This document shows, in pieces, positions 5,110 through 5,225 of a stretch of 5,225 bases of DNA. This DNA comes from Myxococcales bacterium (GTDB taxonomy: Bacteria > Myxococcota_A > UBA9160 > JALSIO01). Every line of letters begins with the position of its first letter. The first letter of the stretch is position 1. Where the stretch lies: positions 1-5,225 of the forward strand of contig JALSIO010000140.1 of assembly GCA_026989995.1 (NCBI GenBank), written 5' to 3'. The position numbers were made by a program, and so were the translations under genes. The notes under the pieces were generated by a model. The model did no database searches and was not told where the DNA came from. It saw only the letters and a program-made list of their open reading frames with translations.

Positions 5110-5225
5110 GCGGTGCCCCCTCGAAGTGGTGTCCCGGGACGCGGGCCTGCGCAGGGTACCCGCCCGCCCGATGCGCCGCTCCGGGCCGCTGCCGACCCTG
5201 GCACGGACGCCCCCCCCTGCTACCC
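5110..5225 (-). promoter_or_regulatory. Upstream region of the channel-glnE operon with palindrome cluster
   Basis: The 116 bases before the channel's GTG contain no gene I can support. They hold three perfect palindromes: GTCCCGGGAC (5131-5140), CCTGCGCAGG (5146-5155) and GGGTACCC (5154-5161), the last two overlapping by two bases. TACCCT (5158-5153, minus strand) is a poor -10 candidate with no -35 partner at the right distance. The promoter may lie here or beyond the window edge; the palindromes are candidate operators. Confidence 0.35.

Overview
The window is very GC-rich DNA (by eye clearly above 65 %, not counted), with compact genes, GTG starts, almost no A/T-ending codons and start/stop overlaps of 4 nt. 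It reads as chromosomal sequence of a GC-rich bacterium. A glutamine synthetase adenylyltransferase system, a tRNA with an encoded CCA end and an RCK-type potassium channel beside glnE would fit a proteobacterial or deltaproteobacterial-type lineage, but the sequence does not settle the taxon.

Layout. Bases 1-278 hold no convincing gene. They contain a strong hairpin at the left edge and a plausible sigma70-type promoter with a structured leader. This leads into a small secreted protein of unknown function (279-668, plus strand). Bases 669-1028 are a gene-free gap between converging transcription units and contain two GC hairpins. A tRNA-Ser(CGA) lies at 1029-1120 on the minus strand. Everything to its right is also on the minus strand: two tandem hairpins (1138-1192), then a tightly packed three-gene operon read from right to left. 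The operon is a two-TM potassium channel with a cytoplasmic RCK/TrkA regulator (5109-4114), a deadenylylating GlnE half (4117-2675) and an adenylylating GlnE half (2678-1287). The last 116 bases (5110-5225) are the operon's upstream region and contain a cluster of short perfect palindromes.

The main finding is that glnE, normally one gene for a fused protein of about 950 residues with two opposing activities, is here two genes. The halves (480 and 463 residues) add up to the normal length, and each keeps a complete nucleotidyltransferase motif. They meet at a clean ATGA stop/start overlap preceded by a GAGGAGG sequence. This looks like a real gene fission with translational coupling, although a single missing base would mimic it and must be excluded.

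How the genes may work together. The two GlnE proteins would add AMP to, and remove AMP from, glutamine synthetase, and so set ammonia assimilation. The channel gene overlaps the first glnE half by GTGA, so potassium flux and glutamine synthetase control would be made from one transcript. That is a suggestive pairing because glutamate and potassium pools are linked in bacteria; the functional link is inference.
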